A DNA stretch of 64,000 nucleotides from Streptomyces sp. NBC_01283 (lineage in GTDB: Bacteria; Actinomycetota; Actinomycetes; Streptomycetales; Streptomycetaceae): NCBI RefSeq assembly GCF_041435335.1, contig NZ_CP108430.1, positions 3,950,501 through 4,014,500 on the forward strand, written 5' to 3'. This document shows, piece by piece, positions 12,198-20,825 of this stretch. Made by a program: the position numbers and the translations under genes. How positions within the stretch are numbered: the stretch's first letter is position 1; the number at the start of each line of letters is the position of its first letter. Below the pieces are notes generated by a model. That model saw only the letters and a program-made list of their open reading frames with translations. It searched no databases and was not told where the DNA came from.

Positions 12198-12224
12198 TTG
12201 GCACTCTCCAGTGGTGAGTGCCAG
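12198..12224. promoter_or_regulatory. CIRCE operator 1 (HrcA site)
   Basis: TTGGCACTC and GAGTGCCAG surround a 9-nt spacer, 8 of 9 bases symmetric and close to the consensus TTAGCACTC-N9-GAGTGCTAA. It lies at the predicted groES transcription start. Confidence 0.88.
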
Positions 12225-12229
12225 GGTTG

Positions 12230-12259
12230 ACACTAGGACGACGATTAGCACTCGGTCAA
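12230..12259 (-). promoter_or_regulatory. Predicted groES promoter
   Basis: On the minus strand TTGACC (12259-12254) and TAGTGT (12235-12230) are separated by 18 nt, fitting a principal-sigma promoter. The -35 box falls in the centre of CIRCE 2, and the expected start falls in CIRCE 1, so HrcA bound at either site would block it. Confidence 0.65.
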
Positions 12260-12271
12260 GCGGACTGCTAA
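12245..12271. promoter_or_regulatory. CIRCE operator 2 (HrcA site)
   Basis: TTAGCACTC, 9-nt spacer, GACTGCTAA: one mismatch from the perfect consensus. It is the stronger of the two CIRCE elements upstream of groES. Confidence 0.92.
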
Positions 12272-12287
12272 TTCGCTGACGCGGGTC

Positions 12288-12635
12288 TTATCCGGAGGGG
12301 GATGTGGAAGAGCCCTCGGATGGGGACGCGACGGAGCCCTCGCGCCCCTCAGGTGGGGCCACGGAGGAGCCCTCGCGCCCTACGGGGCAACGCTTCCCCT
12401 CGCTCGCGGGTTCCGTCTCCGTCGCCTCGTACCGATCCGTTTTCCGTGGCCCGGCGAGGTGGGCGCAGCTGGGCGACGGTGCCGGCTTGCGCGTCGGGAC
12501 CTTCTCGGCCGCCTTCCTCCCCAGCCTCTCGATCGGGTCCACCGACTGCGCGCACCCCGTGAGCAGTGCGGGCGCGAGCACGCCTGCCGCGAGCATGCCG
12601 ACAAGGGACCGCCGCGCCCGCGCCCGCCCGGTCAC
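12288..12635 (-). CDS. Small putative lipoprotein coupled to the polysaccharide deacetylase gene
   Basis: This 115-residue product begins at a GTG that overlaps the deacetylase stop as GTGA, which implies translational coupling. The N terminus is a lipoprotein signal (basic ARARRS, a hydrophobic stretch, then lipobox LLTGC), so the mature protein would be anchored outside the membrane. The rest is polar and low complexity, with Glu/Ser/Gly repeats at the end. The 15-nt unit GGAGCCCTCGCGCCC occurs twice (12333-12347, 12366-12380). No known domain is visible; coupling suggests a role with the cell-surface deacetylase. Confidence 0.7.
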   Translation of the reverse strand: MTGRARARRSLVGMLAAGVLAPALLTGCAQSVDPIERLGRKAAEKVPTRKPAPSPSCAHLAGPRKTDRYEATETEPASEGKRCPVGREGSSVAPPEGREGSVASPSEGSSTSPSG

Positions 12636-13516
12636 AGGTAGTCCTCCAGCCTGGCCACCGCGTACCCCTTGTCGGTGACCGTCTTCATGACCTTGCGGAC
12701 CATGTCGGGCATCGTCCCCTTCCAGTCCTCGCGCCCCCGGAAGTGCGTGAGGATGATGTCGCCGGGGTGCAGGTCCCGGTCCCACTCGCGCCACTCCATG
12801 TGGTCCGCGAAGGCCTCGGACGCCCACAGCGGCACGGCCTTGACCCCGCAGGACTTGGCGGCCCGCAGCGTGTCCTCGTTGTAGTTGCCGTAGGGCGGGC
12901 GGAAGAGCTCGGGCCGCTTGCCGTAGCGCTTCTGGATGACGTTCTGCATGCCGCAGATCTCGCGGCGCTGGCCCGCGTACGAAAGCCCCGGCAGGTAGCG
13001 GTGGTTGAGGGTGTGGTTGTTCAGCGAGACGCCCCGGGCCTGCATCTTCTTGAAGTAGCCGTAGTCCTCCTTGACCAGGTAGTCACTGAGGAACGCGGTG
13101 TACGGGATCTGCAGCTCGCTCATCATCTTGAGCAGCGCCGGGTCCTTCTCGGCGCCGTCGTCGATGGTCAGGAAGACGACCTTCTTCTTGGTCGGGACGG
13201 TCGTGAAGACCGGCGGCAGCGCCGCCTGCCCCTTGACCTCGAACCCCTTGCGGGTGGTGATCCTCGGCTTCTTGGCCGGTGCGGCCGGCGCGGCCAGCGG
13301 GGGCTTCGCCAGGCCCCAGCGCTTCGCGGCGGCGGCGCGGGCCACCTGGGCGACGCGGAGCTTCTGGGCGTAGGAGTCGAGGGCGCGGGCGGGCGGCGCG
13401 TCCAGGCGCTGCTGGCCGGGGGCGGGGTTCGCCCCGCCGTCGGAGCCCGAGGCGCAGCCGGAGGCGATCGCGGCCACGACGAGCGCGGCCACCCCGGCCC
13501 GCATCCGCCCCCTCAC
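12632..13516 (-). CDS. Secreted polysaccharide deacetylase (NodB/CE4 family) lipoprotein
   Basis: A signal peptide with lipobox (VVAAIASGC) precedes a flexible linker and a NodB domain. The domain has the metal-site motifs TIDDGAEKD (first Asp-Asp), HTLNH, RPPYGNY and the late ILTHF. CE4 enzymes remove acetyl groups from peptidoglycan or other glycans outside the cell. I chose GTG 13516, with GGAAGGG at 13521-13527. ATG 13504 behind GAGGGGG is also possible, and the frame is open to 14233. The Phe of the usual TFDDG is Ile here, but the catalytic residues are kept. Confidence 0.88.
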   Translation of the reverse strand: MRGRMRAGVAALVVAAIASGCASGSDGGANPAPGQQRLDAPPARALDSYAQKLRVAQVARAAAAKRWGLAKPPLAAPAAPAKKPRITTRKGFEVKGQAALPPVFTTVPTKKKVVFLTIDDGAEKDPALLKMMSELQIPYTAFLSDYLVKEDYGYFKKMQARGVSLNNHTLNHRYLPGLSYAGQRREICGMQNVIQKRYGKRPELFRPPYGNYNEDTLRAAKSCGVKAVPLWASEAFADHMEWREWDRDLHPGDIILTHFRGREDWKGTMPDMVRKVMKTVTDKGYAVARLEDYL

Positions 13517-13649
13517 CCGACCCTTCCGTCTTGGACCGAATTTATCGTTTTGTCTTACTAGTTGCATGGCGCCGGATCTTTGCAGCTCACGGGCCCGCCG
13601 CGGGGCCGACACCGCCGCCGGGCCCGCACCATCCACCGACTGGCCCACA

Positions 13650-14888
13650 ATGGACCGGGTGAACGACCTCGACCGTGATCCGACTGCCCCGACCCCCCTG
13701 ACCTCGTTCTCCGCGCTGCTCACCCCCGAAGGCCGGTCCCTGCTCGACCTCGACGAGGTGCGGGAGGCCGATCCGGCCCGGGAGCTGGCCGTCGCCACCC
13801 GCCTGCGCCGCGACCACCCGGCGGAGCTGGTCACGGCGGTGCTCGCACAGGCGCGGCTGCGGCGGCGGGCGGTGGCGAAGTTCGGCGCCGATGACGCGGG
13901 GCGGATGTTCTTCACGCCGAACGGCGTCGAACAGGCAACCCGTACGAGTGTGGCCGTGCACCGCGCCGAGAGCTTCCGGGCGCTCGGCGTACGCGGTGTC
14001 GCCGACCTCTGCTGCGGCATCGGCGGCGACGCGATCGCGCTCGCCCGGGCCGGGATCGCCGTCCTCGCCGTCGACCGTGACCCCCTGACCTGCGCGGTGG
14101 CCCGCGCGAACGCGCACGCCCTCGGACTCGGTGACCTCATCGAGGTACGCGAGGCCGATGTCACCGAGGTCGACACATCCGCGTACGACGCGGTCTTCGT
14201 GGACCCGGCGAGGCGTGGCGGGCGGGGCCGCATCTTCGACCCCGAGGCCTACTCACCGCCCCTCTCCTGGGCCGTCGAAACCGCCCGCGAGGCCCCGCAC
14301 GCGGCGCTGAAGATCGCTCCCGGCATTCCGCACGAGGCGGTTCCCGCCGATGCCGCGGCGGAGTGGATCTCGGACGGGGGTGACGTGAAGGAGGCCGTGC
14401 TGTGGTTCGGCACGGATGCCCCGTCCTCGCACCGCGCGACGCTGCTGCCCTCGGGCGCCTCCCTGTGGTCCTCGCTCGACGCGATGCTGCCGGATCCGGA
14501 GGTGCGTCCTGTGGGGCGCTATCTGTACGAGCCGGACGGCGCGGTCATCCGTGCGCATCTGGTGGCGGAGGTGGCGGCGCGGGTCGAGGGCGGGCTGATC
14601 GACGAGACCATCGCGTACGTCACCTCCGACGCTCTGCACGAGACGCCGTACGCGGTGGCGTACGAGATCACCGATCAACTCCCCTTCGGGGTGAAGAAGT
14701 TGAAGGCGGTGCTGCGGGAGCGGGAGGTCGGGATCCTGACGGTGAAGAAGCGGGGGTCGGCGGTGGAGCCGGAGGAACTGCGCCGCAAGGTGAAGCCGCA
14801 GGGCAAGAACGCGGCGACGGTGTTCCTGACGCGGGTGGCGGGCGCGCCGGCGATGCTGATCGGGCAGCCGGTGGCGGCGGGGCGCTGA
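13650..14888 (+). CDS. Class I SAM-dependent methyltransferase with THUMP-like C-terminal domain
   Basis: The product of about 412 residues has a helical N-terminal part, then a Rossmann methyltransferase core with VADLCCGIGGDAIALARAG (SAM-binding motif I) and LAVDRDPLTCAVARANA. A motif-IV-like VFVDPARRGGRGRIFDPEAYSPPLSW follows. The C-terminal part (GVKKLKAVLREREVGILTVKKRGSAVEPEELRRKV) fits the THUMP-like domain of this family. It probably modifies RNA, but the substrate is not known. The start is uncertain: ATG 13650 or GTG 13659, neither with a good ribosome site, so translation may be leaderless. Confidence 0.82.
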   Translation: MDRVNDLDRDPTAPTPLTSFSALLTPEGRSLLDLDEVREADPARELAVATRLRRDHPAELVTAVLAQARLRRRAVAKFGADDAGRMFFTPNGVEQATRTSVAVHRAESFRALGVRGVADLCCGIGGDAIALARAGIAVLAVDRDPLTCAVARANAHALGLGDLIEVREADVTEVDTSAYDAVFVDPARRGGRGRIFDPEAYSPPLSWAVETAREAPHAALKIAPGIPHEAVPADAAAEWISDGGDVKEAVLWFGTDAPSSHRATLLPSGASLWSSLDAMLPDPEVRPVGRYLYEPDGAVIRAHLVAEVAARVEGGLIDETIAYVTSDALHETPYAVAYEITDQLPFGVKKLKAVLREREVGILTVKKRGSAVEPEELRRKVKPQGKNAATVFLTRVAGAPAMLIGQPVAAGR

Positions 14889-14938
14889 GAACCGGCCGCG
14901 CCGAAGCCCCGGGCACCGTCGATCACCGGCTCCGCCGA

Positions 14939-14966
14939 GTCCGTCCTCAAACGCCGGACGGGCTGA
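14939..14966. repeat. Dispersed Streptomyces intergenic repeat overlapping the ECF42 stop
   Basis: The sequence around TCCTCAAACGCCGGACGGG, with GTCCG/CGGAC arms, is one I recognise as very common at Streptomyces gene ends. Here it contains the stop codon of the ECF42 sigma gene and encodes its last residues (ISPSGV). Confidence 0.6.
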
Positions 14967-16251
14967 TTCCGTCCGCCCGCCCCAGCAGCAACTCCCGCTC
15001 CCGCTCGTTCCGCGTGAGCCCCGCCGCCCGCTCGAACTCCGCCCGCGCCTCCGCCGCCCGGCCGAGGCGCAGCAGCAGGTCGCCCCGCACGCTCGGCAGC
15101 AAGTGGTAGTCCTTCAGGGCGGATTCGTCGGCGAGGGCGTCCACCAGGTGCAGGGCCTCCGCCGGGCCCGAGGCCATCGACACCGCCACCGCGCGGTTCA
15201 GTTCGATCACCGGTGACGGGGTGCGGGCGGCAAGCAGTTCGTACAGGGCGACGATCCGGGGCCAGTCCGTGTCCTCGTACGACAAGGCGTTCGCGTGGCA
15301 GGCGGCGATCGCGGCCTGGAGAGCGTAGGGCCCTGCCGCGCCCGGAGCCGCCGAGTGCGCGCGGGCGAGCGCCGCGAAGCCACGCCGGATCAGCGGCCGG
15401 TTCCAGTGGCGGCGGTCCTGGTCGGCGAGGAGCACCGGCTCGCCCTTCGGCCCCGTCCGCGCCGCCGAGCGGGACGCCTGGAGCTCCAACAGCGCTGCCA
15501 GGCCGTGCACTTCGGGCTCCCGGGGCATCAGCCCCGCAAGGACCCGGGCCAGCCGCAGGGCGTCCTCGCACAGGGCGGGGCGCAGCCAGTCGTCGCCCGC
15601 CGTGGCCGCGTACCCCTCGTTGAAGATGAGGTAGATGACTTCGAGCACCGAGCCGAGCCGGGCCTCGCGCTCGGCTCCGTACGGGACTTCGAAGGGCACG
15701 CCTCTGGCCGCGAGGGTGCGTTTCGCGCGCACGACGCGCTGGGCCACCGTCGCCTCGGGGACCAGCATCGCGCGGGCGATCTCGGGCGTCGTGAGGCCGC
15801 CGAGCAGCCGCAGCGTGAGCGCGATGCGGGCCTCGGCGGAGAGCACCGGGTGGCAGGCGGTGAAGACGAGGCGCAGGAGGTCGTCGTCGATGTCGTCGGG
15901 ATCGGCGGGCTCGTCGACGTGGGGCGGCGCCACCTCCAGGTCGCGGCCCATCTCCGCCAGCTTGCGCGCGTAGCGCTCCCTGCGGCGTACGAGGTCGATG
16001 GCGCGGCGCTTGGCGGTGGTCATCAGCCACGCGCCCGGGTTGTCGGGGACGCCGGTCCGCGGCCACTGCTCCAGCGCGGCGACCATCGCGTCCTGCGCCA
16101 GCTCCTCCGCGATGCCCACGTCGCGCACGACCCGCGCGACCCCCGCGATCAGGCGCGGGGACTCTATCCGGAAGACGGTCTCGATGGCGCGGTCAGGGGT
16201 GTCCGGGGAGGCCCCGCGCGGGGGCTCTGAGGGGTGGGCCGTCACGGCCAC
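14947..16251 (-). CDS. ECF42-type RNA polymerase sigma factor with C-terminal helical extension
   Basis: The 434-residue protein has sigma regions 2 and 4 in its first 190 residues (FRIESPRLIAGVARVVRDVGIAEELAQDAMVAALEQWP; GAWLMTTAKRRAIDLVRRRERYARK; LGGLTTPEIARAMLVPEATVAQRVVRAKRTL). A long helical extension follows (EVIYLIFNEGYAATAGDDWLRPALCEDALRLARVLAGLMP, then TPR-like repeats). This extension and an adjacent DGPF/YCII gene define the ECF42 group, which has no anti-sigma factor. The start is a GTG at 16251 with a weak ribosome site. The last codons lie in a dispersed repeat. Confidence 0.9.
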   Translation of the reverse strand: MAVTAHPSEPPRGASPDTPDRAIETVFRIESPRLIAGVARVVRDVGIAEELAQDAMVAALEQWPRTGVPDNPGAWLMTTAKRRAIDLVRRRERYARKLAEMGRDLEVAPPHVDEPADPDDIDDDLLRLVFTACHPVLSAEARIALTLRLLGGLTTPEIARAMLVPEATVAQRVVRAKRTLAARGVPFEVPYGAEREARLGSVLEVIYLIFNEGYAATAGDDWLRPALCEDALRLARVLAGLMPREPEVHGLAALLELQASRSAARTGPKGEPVLLADQDRRHWNRPLIRRGFAALARAHSAAPGAAGPYALQAAIAACHANALSYEDTDWPRIVALYELLAARTPSPVIELNRAVAVSMASGPAEALHLVDALADESALKDYHLLPSVRGDLLLRLGRAAEARAEFERAAGLTRNERERELLLGRADGISPSGV

Positions 16252-16311
16252 CCATCAGAGCACCCCCGCGGCGACACCGCAAAGGTTCTCGCCCCCCCGG
16301 GGGGCAGGACC

Positions 16312-16668
16312 TCAGCCCTCGACGATCTCCCGGACCTCTGCCGTCACGGTCCACTGCTCGTCGTGGGTCTTCAGGAAGCGGCTCGCCCACTCGACCGCCT
16401 CGGCCCGGTCCTTGCACTGCGTGATGGAGTAGCCGCCGACGACCTCCTTGGCCTCGGTGAACGGCCCGTCCGTGACGGAGAGTCGGCCGCCCTTCCAGTG
16501 GACCTGGGTGGTGTCGGAGCTCGGCGTGAGGCCCGCGGTGTCGAGCATGACCCCGGCCTTGGTGATCTCCTCCAGGAGCGCGCCCATGCGCTCGCCCATC
16601 TCGGGGCTTGGACCGCCCTCGGGGGAGTTCTTCTCGTCGACGCGGATCATCGTCAGAAAGCGCGGCAT
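16312..16668 (-). CDS. DGPF/YCII-domain protein, partner of the ECF42 sigma factor
   Basis: The roughly 118-residue protein has a ferredoxin-like YCII fold with the diagnostic TDGPFTEAKEVVGGYSI motif. I chose ATG 16668 (MPRFLTMIRVDE) because AAAGGA lies 7 nt upstream; the ATG at 16674 is too close to it. Upstream of, and co-oriented with, the ECF42 sigma gene, it is the conserved partner of such factors. Its biochemical role is not established. Confidence 0.88.
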   Translation of the reverse strand: MPRFLTMIRVDEKNSPEGGPSPEMGERMGALLEEITKAGVMLDTAGLTPSSDTTQVHWKGGRLSVTDGPFTEAKEVVGGYSITQCKDRAEAVEWASRFLKTHDEQWTVTAEVREIVEG

Positions 16669-16734
16669 GGTCATGTCCTTTCGGCGGTCACGTGCCCTGC
16701 GGGCCACGGGACGGGCGGGGCTTCTTCCCGCCTC

Positions 16735-18116
16735 TCACCCCTGCGTCGAACGGGAGACGCCCGGATCGACATCGTCACCCAGATTCTTCGAAGATTCTTT
16801 CTGGACGTACGTTTTTGCAGGTCGCAGCCGGGCGGGCACGCGATGCAGCAGTGCGGTCGCCAGGGCGGCCGCGGCGAGCAGCACCGCCGCGACCCCGAAA
16901 GCCGTCGCGTACCCGTCCGCGAGCGCACCCCGCCCCCGCCCCTCCTCCGTGACGCCCGACGCCACCGTCACCAGAACGGCGAGCCCCAGCGAACCGCCCA
17001 GCTGCCGGGAGCTGTTGAGCAGCCCCGAAGCCATGCCGGTCTCCTCGGCGGCGACACCGGAGGTCGCCGCCGTGCCCAGCGGCACGAAGCACATGCCGAT
17101 GCCGACGCTCGCCACCAGCGACGGGCCCAGGACCGACCCGAGGAAGGTGCCGCCGGGCCCGACCGCGAGGGCGAACCACACGAACCCCGCCGCCCCCAGC
17201 AGTCCCCCGGTCACCAGAAGCGCCCGCTCCCCGTAGCGCACGACGGTCCGTGCCGAGATCACCGACCCGGCGACGACGCCCACGCAGAACGGCAGGAACG
17301 CAGCCCCCGCGAGCGTCGATCCGTACGACATGACCTCCTGCAGATACAGCGAGGTGAAGTAGAAGGCGGCGAACTGCCCCGACGACATGAGCAGCGCGAA
17401 GGCGTTCGCGGAGAGCACGGGCCGGTTCCCGAGCAGCCCGAGCCGGAGCAGCGGCTCCCGCCGGCGCGACTCGACCACGGCGAACGCGGCGAGCAGCAGG
17501 ACCGCCGCCCCGAGGGTGCCCAGGGTCGTGCCGGACCCCCACGCGTACGTCTCCGTGCGGACGAGGCCGAGGACGAGCACCGCCATGCCCGCGGTGACGA
17601 GCAGCGCGCCCACCACGTCGAGGCGCGGGGCGGGCCCGGTGCGCCGGTCGGCGGGTACTCCGTGCCGCGAGAGGAGCAGCGCGGCGAGCACCACCGGGAC
17701 GTTGATCAGCATCACCGAGCGCCAGCCAGCCCAGTCCGTGAGCAGCCCGCCCGCCATCACCCCGACGGCGCCGCCGAGCGCGCCCGCCGCGCCCCAGAGC
17801 CCGAGCGCCCGCGAACGCGCCGCCCCGGCGGCGTAGTTGACGGTGATCAGCGCGAGCGCGACGGGTGCGAGCGCCGCCGCCCCACGAGGTCGGCGAGGCG
17901 CCCGCCCAGCATGAGGAGGCCGCCGAAGGCGAGCGCGTAGGCGTTGACCACCCAGAGCAGCGAGTCGGCTCCGAAGCCGAGGTCGTCGCCGATGTCGGGC
18001 AGCGCGATATTCACGACGGACATGTCGAGGGAGACCAGGAACTGCACGGTCAGGAGCACCGGCAGCAGCCAACGGGTCCCCGGGGACTTCGGGTCAGCGT
18101 TGTTCACCATGCTCAC
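16735..18116 (-). pseudogene. Broken MFS (DHA2-type) drug exporter gene
   Basis: The reading frame is split. The N-terminal frame (18116-17847) encodes TM1-2 of a 14-TM exporter (VQFLVSLDMSVVNIALPDIG, then GGRLADLVGRR), then leaves the family and stops. The remainder, in another frame to 16735, begins LAPVALALITVNYAAGAARSRALGLWGA and continues through the later membrane segments. The roughly 35-40 residues normally joining these (TM3 and part of TM4) are missing. This implies an out-of-frame deletion at a GGCGGCGGCG run near 17870-17884. Neither piece alone should transport. A tetR gene is divergent. Confidence 0.82.
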
Positions 18117-18125
18117 GCATATTAA

Positions 18126-18139
18126 CTATACGCGTATAG
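18126..18139. promoter_or_regulatory. TetR operator overlapping divergent promoters
   Basis: CTATACGCGTATAG is a perfect 14-bp palindrome midway between the MFS gene and tetR. The -10-like hexamers TATAGT (leftward) and TATAGA (rightward) are its two outer edges, so one bound dimer would block both. Both genes start within about 25 nt of it, suggesting nearly leaderless messages. Confidence 0.75.
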
Positions 18140-18152
18140 AAAATCCAGCGGC

Positions 18153-18926
18153 ATGCGTCATCCGCCCGGCGCGGGCGCGACAATGAGCCACGTGGAAGCA
18201 GAGAAGGAACCAGCGCCGGACGCGGTGAAGCCGGGCGGTACGAGGCCGGGCGAGGCGAAGCCCGCCGCGGAGAAGAAGAAGCGTGGCCGCCCGAGCCGCA
18301 TCGACCTCGACACGATCGTCGGCATCGCGCGCCGCATCCTCCAGGAGGAGGGCGTGGCCGCCCTGAGCATGCGCCGGGTCGCCAAGGAGGTCGGCACGAC
18401 CCCGATGGCGCTCTACCACCACGTACGCGACAAGGACGAGCTCCTGATGCTCACCCTGTCCGGCACGGCCGACTCGGTCCCGCGCCCCGAGCTCCCCGAC
18501 GATCCGCGCGACCGGCTCCTGGCGGTGTCCCTGCACATGCACGGCACGCTGGCGCGGATGCCCTGGGTGGTCGAGGTGCTCAGCCTCGGCGACCTCACCG
18601 ACAGGGGCGCCCTGTGGATGGTCGAGGAGATCATCGGCTGCTGCGTCGCCCGCGGACTCACCCCGCCGCAGGCCGTCGCCGCCTACCGCACCATCTGGCA
18701 CTGCGTCTACGGCGACCTGGTCTTCCGCCAGGCGATGGCCCGCCGCGCCGAGGAGCCGGACCGCAGGCGCCACTTCCCCGACATGTTGACGGACGCGGAC
18801 GCCGAAGAGCTGCCCCACCTGGCCGCACTCGCCGGCCGCTGGCTCGAACTGACCGAGAGCTACGACCCGGCCGCACAGCTCGGCGCGGTCATCGACGGCC
18901 TCCTGGGGCAGGCACGACGCCCCTGA
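18153..18926 (+). CDS. TetR/AcrR-family repressor
   Basis: A Lys/Arg-rich N terminus (EKKKRGRPSRIDLDTIV) leads into the helix-turn-helix (ARRILQEEGVAALSMRRVAKEVGTTPMALYHHVRDKDELLML), then a TetR C-terminal ligand domain. The open frame starts at ATG 18153, 13 nt after the -10-like box. ATG 18183 is the alternative; neither has a Shine-Dalgarno. It probably represses itself and the divergent exporter, which is now broken, so the regulator may have lost its main target. Confidence 0.88.
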   Translation: MRHPPGAGATMSHVEAEKEPAPDAVKPGGTRPGEAKPAAEKKKRGRPSRIDLDTIVGIARRILQEEGVAALSMRRVAKEVGTTPMALYHHVRDKDELLMLTLSGTADSVPRPELPDDPRDRLLAVSLHMHGTLARMPWVVEVLSLGDLTDRGALWMVEEIIGCCVARGLTPPQAVAAYRTIWHCVYGDLVFRQAMARRAEEPDRRRHFPDMLTDADAEELPHLAALAGRWLELTESYDPAAQLGAVIDGLLGQARRP

Positions 18927-18950
18927 AGAACCCCCGGCCGGTACGGGTCG

Positions 18951-19208
18951 TCAGTCCAGGCCCACCGACTCGAACCGCCACCTGTGCACCGCCCGCGTCA
19001 CCAACTCCGGTGCGGGCTCGGGGATTTCGGGGAGGTCTTCGTCGTATGCGGCGTCCCACCAGGTCAGGACGAGGACCCGGTCCTGCGGGGCGCGGAAGCT
19101 CTCCCGGCGGACCGGGGCACGGTCCAGGACCTGCGCCCGTGCCCACGCGAGCAGTTCGTCGCCCCGCCCGTCGGCGGCACGGGCCTCCCACATCAGCGCG
19201 ACGGTCAC
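18951..19208 (-). CDS. Small conserved hypothetical protein downstream of tsaD
   Basis: The GTG start overlaps the tsaD stop as GTGA, so the 85-residue product is likely translationally coupled to tsaD. It has a beta-alpha-beta pattern ([39 protein letters not shown]) resembling ferredoxin-like monooxygenase folds, but no catalytic signature is visible. I do not recognise a function. Confidence 0.75.
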   Translation of the reverse strand: MTVALMWEARAADGRGDELLAWARAQVLDRAPVRRESFRAPQDRVLVLTWWDAAYDEDLPEIPEPAPELVTRAVHRWRFESVGLD

Positions 19209-20317
19209 GAGTACAGGTTCTCCTTGCTGACCTCGTGCACATGGTCGTGGGAGTGCGCGTGGGCGTGGCCCGGGACGTGCGGCTCCGTCACCGGGAGCGA
19301 GGAGTCCGCCGAGAGGTCCCAGTCGGAGGCCGAGCGATTCCGTGCCACCATCTCCGCACCGAGCGCGGCCACCATCGCGCCGTTGTCCGTGCACAGCTTC
19401 GGCCGCGGCACCCGCAGCCGGATCCCGGCCGCCTCGCACCGCTCCTGGGCCAGCGCGCGCAGCCGCGTGTTGGCGGCCACCCCGCCGCCGATCATCAGGT
19501 GGTCCACGCCCTCGTCCTTGCAGGCCCGCACGGCCTTGCGGGTCAGCACGTCGACGACCGCCTCCTGGAAGGACGCCGCCACGTCACGCACGGGAACGTC
19601 CTCGCCCGCGGCCCGCTTGGCCTCGATCCAGCGCGCGACGGACGTCTTCAGGCCGGAGAAGGAGAAGTCGTACGCGGCGTCGCGCGGCCCGGTGAGGCCG
19701 CGCGGGAACGCGATCGCCTCCGGGTCGCCCTCCTTCGCGTACCGGTCGATGACAGGTCCGCCCGGGAAGCCCAGGTCGAGCACGCGCGCGATCTTGTCGA
19801 AGGCCTCGCCCGCCGCGTCGTCGATGGTCGCGCCCAGGGGGCGTACGTCCGAGGTGATGTCGGTGGAGAGCAGCAGCGAGGAGTGGCCGCCGGAGACGAG
19901 CAGCGCCATCGTCGGCTCGGGCAGCGTGCCGTGCTCCAGCTGGTCCACGCAGATGTGCGAGGCCAGGTGGTTCACGCCGTACAGCGGCTTGCCGAGCGCG
20001 TACGCGTACGCCTTGGCCGCCGAGACGCCCACCAGCAGCGCGCCCGCGAGACCCGGCCCCGCGGTCACCGCGATGCCGTCGAGGTCGGACGCGGCGACCC
20101 CCGCTTCCTTCAGCGCGCGGTCGATGGTCGGCACCATCGCCTCCAGGTGCGCGCGCGAGGCGACCTCGGGCACGACACCGCCGAAGCGCGCGTGCTCGTC
20201 GACGCTGGAGGCGATGGCATCGGCGAGCAGGGTGGTGCCGCGGACGATGCCGACGCCGGTCTCGTCGCAGGAGGTCTCGATGCCGAGAACGAGAGGTTGG
20301 TCGCGCGAGTCAGCCAT
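19205..20317 (-). CDS. tsaD: tRNA N6-adenosine threonylcarbamoyltransferase TsaD
   Basis: TsaD transfers threonylcarbamoyl from the AMP intermediate to A37 of ANN-decoding tRNAs, with TsaB and TsaE. The 370 residues contain the ASKHA core ([16 protein letters not shown]), the metal His pair in [25 protein letters not shown], and the late nucleotide loop ([13 protein letters not shown]). A His-rich Ala/Ser tail ([16 protein letters not shown]) extends the C terminus. It overlaps rimI by 8 nt. Confidence 0.96.
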   Translation of the reverse strand: MADSRDQPLVLGIETSCDETGVGIVRGTTLLADAIASSVDEHARFGGVVPEVASRAHLEAMVPTIDRALKEAGVAASDLDGIAVTAGPGLAGALLVGVSAAKAYAYALGKPLYGVNHLASHICVDQLEHGTLPEPTMALLVSGGHSSLLLSTDITSDVRPLGATIDDAAGEAFDKIARVLDLGFPGGPVIDRYAKEGDPEAIAFPRGLTGPRDAAYDFSFSGLKTSVARWIEAKRAAGEDVPVRDVAASFQEAVVDVLTRKAVRACKDEGVDHLMIGGGVAANTRLRALAQERCEAAGIRLRVPRPKLCTDNGAMVAALGAEMVARNRSASDWDLSADSSLPVTEPHVPGHAHAHSHDHVHEVSKENLYS

Positions 20318-20825
20318 GGGTGTCGGTTCCTTGTACGGAAGATGATGGATCGGTCAGACGCATGACGAGGGCGTCCACGTTGCCCGGCTGGTAGTAGCCG
20401 CGCCTGAAGCCGATGGGCTCGAAGCCGAAGCGCTCGTACAGCTTCTGCGCCCGGGTGTTGTCGACCCGCACCTCGAGCATGACCTCGGCGCACTCGAAGG
20501 CGGTCGCCGCGCCGAGAAGATCGGTCAGGAGGCGCGAGCCGAGTCCCGTGCCCCAGTGGCTCGGGGCCACCGCGATGGTCTGTACGTCGGCCTGGTCACC
20601 GGCGGAGGCGAGCCCCGCGTACCCGACGAGCCGGTCCCCGTCCGTCGCGTCCGTCGCGACCACATAGCGGCGGGTGGCCAGCGGCCCGCGCGCGTGGGCG
20701 AGCTCGGACCAGAACATGCCGCGCGACCAGGCGTCGTCCGGGAAGAGTTCCTTCTCCAGGACGAAGACCGGCTCGATGTCCCACCAGCGCATCTCGCGCA
20801 GGGCGGCTGTCGTCACGGATGTCAC
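20310..20825 (-). CDS. rimI: Ribosomal-protein-alanine N-acetyltransferase RimI
   Basis: This is a GNAT acetyltransferase of 171 residues. The acetyl-CoA motif is [26 protein letters not shown] (Q/RxxGxG/A type), followed by [32 protein letters not shown]. RimI acetylates the N terminus of S18 in E. coli; wider substrates are possible. It sits between tsaB and tsaD, overlapping both, in a common bacterial arrangement. Confidence 0.92.
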   Translation of the reverse strand: MTSVTTAALREMRWWDIEPVFVLEKELFPDDAWSRGMFWSELAHARGPLATRRYVVATDATDGDRLVGYAGLASAGDQADVQTIAVAPSHWGTGLGSRLLTDLLGAATAFECAEVMLEVRVDNTRAQKLYERFGFEPIGFRRGYYQPGNVDALVMRLTDPSSSVQGTDTHG

